This document shows positions 60,277 to 64,000 of a stretch of 64,000 nucleotides of DNA, piece by piece (position 1 is the stretch's first letter; each line of letters opens with the position of its first letter). The notes below the pieces were generated by a model that was not told the origin of the DNA, did no database searches, and saw only the letters and a list, made by a program, of their open reading frames with translations. A program made the position numbers and the translations under genes. Source of the stretch: Citrobacter sp. Awk 4 (GTDB lineage: Bacteria > Pseudomonadota > Gammaproteobacteria > Enterobacterales > Enterobacteriaceae); the NCBI RefSeq assembly GCF_028069725.1, contig NZ_JANEWG010000009.1, positions 1-64,000 of the forward strand, given 5' to 3'.

Positions 60277-61268
60277 AGAAACCCGTCGTTATCGGACTGG
60301 CCGTGGCGGTGATTGTTGCCGTGATTGCCGGTGGAACGTGGTGGTACCAAAGTCGTCAGGATAACGGGCTGACGCTGTATGGCAATGTGGATATTCGCAC
60401 CGTCAATTTAAGCTTTCGCGTCGGCGGCCGACTCTCTTCACTGGCAGTTGATGAAGGTGATGCCATCACCTCCGGGCAGGTGCTGGGCACGCTCGATAAA
60501 GCGCCCTATGAAAACGCATTAATGCAGGCCAAAGCGGGCGTCTCAGTTGCACAGGCACAGTATGACCTGATGCTGGCAGGCTATCGCGATGAAGAGATAG
60601 CCCAGGCCGCCGCCGCCGTAAAACAGGCGCAGGCCGCCTTTGACTATGCGCAGAACTTTTACCATCGCCAGCAGGGATTGTGGAAAAGCCGCACTATTTC
60701 CGCCAACGATCTGGAAAACGCCCGTTCATCCCGTGACCAGGCACAGGCAACGCTGAAATCGGCGCAGGACAAACTGAGTCAGTACCGCACCGGTAACCGC
60801 CAACAGGATATCGCCCAGGCGAAAGCCAGCCTTGAACAGGCGCAGGCGCAACTGGCGCAAGCCGAACTCAATTTGCAGGATACCGCACTGGTCGCCCCCT
60901 CTGACGGGACGCTGTTAACCCGCGCCGTGGAGCCGGGCAGTATGTTGAATGCCGGCGGCACGGTTCTCACCCTCTCGCTGACGCGTCCAGTCTGGGTTCG
61001 CGCTTACGTCGATGAGCGCAACCTGAGCCGGGTACCGCCTGGACGGGAGATTTTGCTCTATACCGATGGTCGTCCCGATAAGCCTTATCACGGCAAAATC
61101 GGCTTTGTCTCGCCGACCGCAGAATTCACCCCGAAAACTGTCGAGACCCCGGACCTGCGGACCGATCTGGTCTATCGCCTGCGCATTGTGGTAACGGACG
61201 CCGATGATGCGCTACGCCAGGGGATGCCTGTAACGCTGAAGTTCGGTGACGAGGCGCGGCATGAATGA
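60273..61268 (+). CDS. ybhG: Membrane fusion protein YbhG
   Basis: A 331-aa HlyD-type periplasmic adaptor with one N-terminal membrane anchor (residues 5-26). It has a lipoyl/barrel-sandwich domain ([20 protein letters not shown]), a long Gln/Ala-rich coiled coil (about 90-210) and a beta-barrel domain. It should link the YbhFSR transporter to an outer-membrane channel such as TolC. The last 8 nt overlap ybhF. Confidence 0.94.
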   Translation: MKKPVVIGLAVAVIVAVIAGGTWWYQSRQDNGLTLYGNVDIRTVNLSFRVGGRLSSLAVDEGDAITSGQVLGTLDKAPYENALMQAKAGVSVAQAQYDLMLAGYRDEEIAQAAAAVKQAQAAFDYAQNFYHRQQGLWKSRTISANDLENARSSRDQAQATLKSAQDKLSQYRTGNRQQDIAQAKASLEQAQAQLAQAELNLQDTALVAPSDGTLLTRAVEPGSMLNAGGTVLTLSLTRPVWVRAYVDERNLSRVPPGREILLYTDGRPDKPYHGKIGFVSPTAEFTPKTVETPDLRTDLVYRLRIVVTDADDALRQGMPVTLKFGDEARHE

Positions 61269-62997
61269 CGCCGTCATTACGCTAAACGGACTGGTTAAAC
61301 GCTTTGCGGGAATGGAAAAGTGCGCCGTGGCGCCGCTCGACTGCACGATTCACGCGGGCTATGTCACGGGGTTGGTTGGGCCGGACGGTGCCGGGAAAAC
61401 CACCCTGATGCGAATGCTGGCGGGGTTACTGAAGCCTGACGGCGGCCAGGCTTCGGTGATTGGTTTTGATCCGATTCGCGACGACAGCGCGCTGCATGCC
61501 GTGCTCGGTTATATGCCGCAAAAATTTGGCCTCTATGAAGATTTGACCGTCATGGAGAACCTGAACCTCTATGCCGATCTGCGCAGCGTCACCGGCGAGG
61601 CGAGGAAAAAAACCTTTGCGCGTCTGCTGGAATTCACCTCGCTCGGCCCGTTTACCGAAAGGCTCGCCGGTAAGCTCTCCGGTGGGATGAAACAGAAACT
61701 GGGGCTGGCCTGTACGCTGGTCGGCGAGCCAAAAGTTTTGTTGCTGGATGAACCTGGCGTCGGCGTGGACCCAATTTCACGGCGCGAGCTGTGGCAGATG
61801 GTGCATGAACTGGCGGGCGACGGAATGCTGATCCTGTGGAGCACCTCGTATCTCGATGAAGCCGAACAGTGTCGCGACGTGCTGCTGATGAACGAAGGTG
61901 AACTTCTCTATCAGGGCGAACCGACGGCACTGACGCAAACCATGGCGGGCCGCAGTTTCTTAATCAGCAGTCCACAGATCAACAACCGCAAGCTGTTGCA
62001 ACAGGCGTTAAAACTGCCGCAGGTCAGCGATGGCATGATTCAGGGGAAATCCGTTCGTCTGATCCTGAAAAAAGGGGCCACGGCGGACGATATTCGCCGC
62101 GGTAATGGGATGCCGGAAATCGCGATTGATGAAACTCAGCCTCGCTTTGAAGATGCGTTTATTGACCTGCTCGGCGGGGCGGGTACATCAGAATCCCCGC
62201 TGGGCGCGATCCTGCATACGGTGGAGGGAACGCCCGGCGAGACGGTGATAGAAGCAAAGCAACTGACCAAAAAGTTTGGTGATTTTGCCGCGACCGACCA
62301 GGTGAATTTTGCCGTCAAGCGCGGGGAGATTTTTGGCCTGCTCGGACCCAATGGCGCGGGGAAATCCACCACCTTTAAAATGATGTGCGGTCTGCTGGTG
62401 CCGACCTCTGGTAAAGCGCTGGTCCTGGATATGGATCTGAAAGTCAGCTCGGGCAAAGCGCGTCAGCATCTGGGCTATATGGCGCAAAAATTCTCCCTCT
62501 ACGGCAACCTGACGGTGGAGCAGAACCTGCGTTTCTTCTCCGGTGTCTACGGCCTGCGGGGGCGCGCGCAAAACGAAAAAATTGCGCGGATGAGCGAAGC
62601 ATTTGGTCTGAAAAGCATTGCGTCGCATGCCACTGACGAACTGCCTCTGGGGTTTAAACAGCGCCTGGCGCTGGCCTGCTCGCTGATGCACGAACCGGAT
62701 ATTCTCTTTCTTGATGAACCGACCTCAGGCGTAGATCCCCTCACCCGCCGCGAATTTTGGCTGCATATCAATAGCATGGTCGAAAAAGGTGTGACGGTCA
62801 TGGTCACCACTCACTTTATGGATGAAGCGGAATATTGCGACCGTATTGGGCTGGTGTATCGCGGGAAGTTGATCGCCAGCGGCACCCCGGATGATCTAAA
62901 AGCGCAGACCGCCGACAACGACACGCCGGACCCGACGATGGAGCACGCCTTTATCACGCTCATTCACGAATGGGATAAGGAGCATACGCATGATTAA
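61261..62997 (+). CDS. ybhF: ABC exporter ATPase YbhF (two domains)
   Basis: A 578-aa protein with two fused ABC ATPase domains. Domain 1: Walker A GPDGAGKT, signature LSGGMKQK, Walker [12 protein letters not shown]. Domain 2: GPNGAGKS, a degenerate signature (LPLGFKQR) and [11 protein letters not shown]. It powers export through YbhS and YbhR; E. coli YbhFSR has been linked to drug and sodium or lithium efflux. I start at MNDAVITL, the E. coli start. Confidence 0.94.
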   Translation: MNDAVITLNGLVKRFAGMEKCAVAPLDCTIHAGYVTGLVGPDGAGKTTLMRMLAGLLKPDGGQASVIGFDPIRDDSALHAVLGYMPQKFGLYEDLTVMENLNLYADLRSVTGEARKKTFARLLEFTSLGPFTERLAGKLSGGMKQKLGLACTLVGEPKVLLLDEPGVGVDPISRRELWQMVHELAGDGMLILWSTSYLDEAEQCRDVLLMNEGELLYQGEPTALTQTMAGRSFLISSPQINNRKLLQQALKLPQVSDGMIQGKSVRLILKKGATADDIRRGNGMPEIAIDETQPRFEDAFIDLLGGAGTSESPLGAILHTVEGTPGETVIEAKQLTKKFGDFAATDQVNFAVKRGEIFGLLGPNGAGKSTTFKMMCGLLVPTSGKALVLDMDLKVSSGKARQHLGYMAQKFSLYGNLTVEQNLRFFSGVYGLRGRAQNEKIARMSEAFGLKSIASHATDELPLGFKQRLALACSLMHEPDILFLDEPTSGVDPLTRREFWLHINSMVEKGVTVMVTTHFMDEAEYCDRIGLVYRGKLIASGTPDDLKAQTADNDTPDPTMEHAFITLIHEWDKEHTHD

Positions 62998-64000
62998 CAC
63001 CGTACTCTCCTGGCGCCGGGTGCGCGCCCTGTGCGTCAAAGAAACGCGCCAGATCGTTCGCGATCCCAGTAGCTGGCTGATTGCGGTGGTGATCCCCCTG
63101 CTGTTGCTGTTTATTTTTGGCTACGGCATCAACCTCGATTCCAGCAAACTGCGGGTGGGGATCCTGCTTGAGCAGCAGAGTGAAGAGGCGCTCGACTTTA
63201 CGCACACCATGACGGGCTCACCCTACATCGACGCCACCATCAGCGATAATCGTCATGAGCTTATCGAAAAGATGCAGGCCGGGCGCATTCGCGGTCTGGT
63301 GGTGATCCCGGTCGATTTCGCCCAGCAAATGGCGCGAGTCAATGATACCGCCCCGATTCAGGTGATCACTGACGGCAGCGAGCCGAACACCGCCAATTTT
63401 GTACAAGGCTATGTCGAGGGGATCTGGCAGATCTGGCAAATGCAGCGGGCGGAGGATCGCGGAGAAGAATTTAAACCGTTGATTGACGTACAGACCCGCT
63501 ATTGGTTTAACCCTGCCGCCATCAGCCAGCATTTTATTATCCCGGGGGCAATCACCATCATTATGACGGTGATCGGCGCCATCCTCACTTCACTTGTGAT
63601 CGCGCGCGAATGGGAACGCGGCACCATGGAAGCGCTACTTTCCACCGAAGTCACCCGCGTTGAATTGCTCCTGTGTAAGCTGATCCCTTATTACTTCCTC
63701 GGGATGCTGGCAATGCTGCTGTGTATGCTGGTCTCGGTGTTTATTCTCGGCGTACCCTATCGCGGTTCGCTATTGATCCTGTTTTTTATCACCAGCCTGT
63801 TTTTACTCAGCACACTGGGGATGGGATTACTCATCTCGACCATTACCCGTAACCAGTTTAACGCCGCCCAGGTGGCATTGAACGCCGCCTTTTTGCCTTC
63901 GATTATGCTGTCGGGGTTTATCTTCCAGATCGACAGCATGCCCGCGGTGATCCGCGCAGTGACGTACATCATTCCGGCGCGCTATTTCGTCAGTACCCTG
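62990..64000 (+). CDS. ybhS: ABC exporter permease YbhS (cut by window edge)
   Basis: The first 337 codons of an ABC-2 permease; the E. coli protein has 377. One membrane segment near residues 29-48 ([20 protein letters not shown]), a large periplasmic part, then segments from about residue 175 onward; [20 protein letters not shown] is the conserved ABC-2 loop. The frame is open to the right edge. It overlaps ybhF by 8 nt. YbhR should follow. Confidence 0.93.
   Translation, partial: MINTVLSWRRVRALCVKETRQIVRDPSSWLIAVVIPLLLLFIFGYGINLDSSKLRVGILLEQQSEEALDFTHTMTGSPYIDATISDNRHELIEKMQAGRIRGLVVIPVDFAQQMARVNDTAPIQVITDGSEPNTANFVQGYVEGIWQIWQMQRAEDRGEEFKPLIDVQTRYWFNPAAISQHFIIPGAITIIMTVIGAILTSLVIAREWERGTMEALLSTEVTRVELLLCKLIPYYFLGMLAMLLCMLVSVFILGVPYRGSLLILFFITSLFLLSTLGMGLLISTITRNQFNAAQVALNAAFLPSIMLSGFIFQIDSMPAVIRAVTYIIPARYFVSTL

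Noticed and set aside
62990-64000. ybhS as a truncated pseudogene
   Set aside because: The frame stays open to the window edge and matches the E. coli protein to the last codon; the cut is the window limit.

Overview
The window is about 64 kb of chromosomal DNA from a member of the Enterobacteriaceae. Almost every gene has a close E. coli K-12 counterpart, and the order follows the E. coli ybjK to ybhS interval read in reverse. Sequence divergence and gene content fit a Citrobacter-like organism best; this genus call is inference. No rRNA, tRNA, CRISPR array or prophage was seen.

Layout: 0.1-12 kb holds a short-chain-dehydrogenase-like gene, then rcdA, ybjJ, ybjI, mdfA, ybjG, deoR, dacC, gstB, yliI, bssR and rimO. 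12-15.4 kb is an accessory block where E. coli carries the cyclic-di-GMP genes pdeI and dgcI. It has a SnoaL-like protein, an IS30-type remnant, a glutathione peroxidase, unknown proteins and a GNAT acetyltransferase. 15.4-24.5 kb holds the glutathione importer operon iaaA-gsiABCD, molybdenum cofactor genes moeA-moeB and fsaA. 24.6-30.5 kb holds a glycyl radical enzyme pair (ybiY-ybiW), phosphatase ybiV and oxygenase-like ybiU. Three copies of one palindromic motif lie upstream of ybiY, ybiV and ybiU. 30.5-37 kb is a second accessory block between ybiU and ybiT: a LacI regulator, an ExuT-like transporter, a GH31 glycosidase and an exported CE15-type glucuronoyl esterase. This looks like a small uptake and degradation locus for a uronic-acid glycoside.

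37-52.3 kb is conserved: ybiT, ldtB, ybiR, mntR, mntS, opgE, ompX, rhtA, dps, glnHPQ, ybiO and rlmF. 52.5-54.6 kb shows gene decay. Only the last ~50 codons of the siderophore receptor gene fiu remain, and its partner ybiX has a frameshift and an early stop. The two small stress proteins mcbA and ybiJ flank this scar. 54.7-64 kb holds ybiB, dinG, rhlE, cecR and the ybhGFS efflux operon; ybhS runs off the right edge. E. coli genes ybjH, ybiA and ybiC are absent from their usual places.

Regulatory sites read from sequence include tandem PhoP and PmrA boxes before ybjG, an MntR box before mntS, NtrC sites and a sigma-54-like promoter before glnH, a LexA box before dinG, and a perfect 20-bp palindrome before cecR. 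Gene symbols come from recalled E. coli sequences, not a database search.
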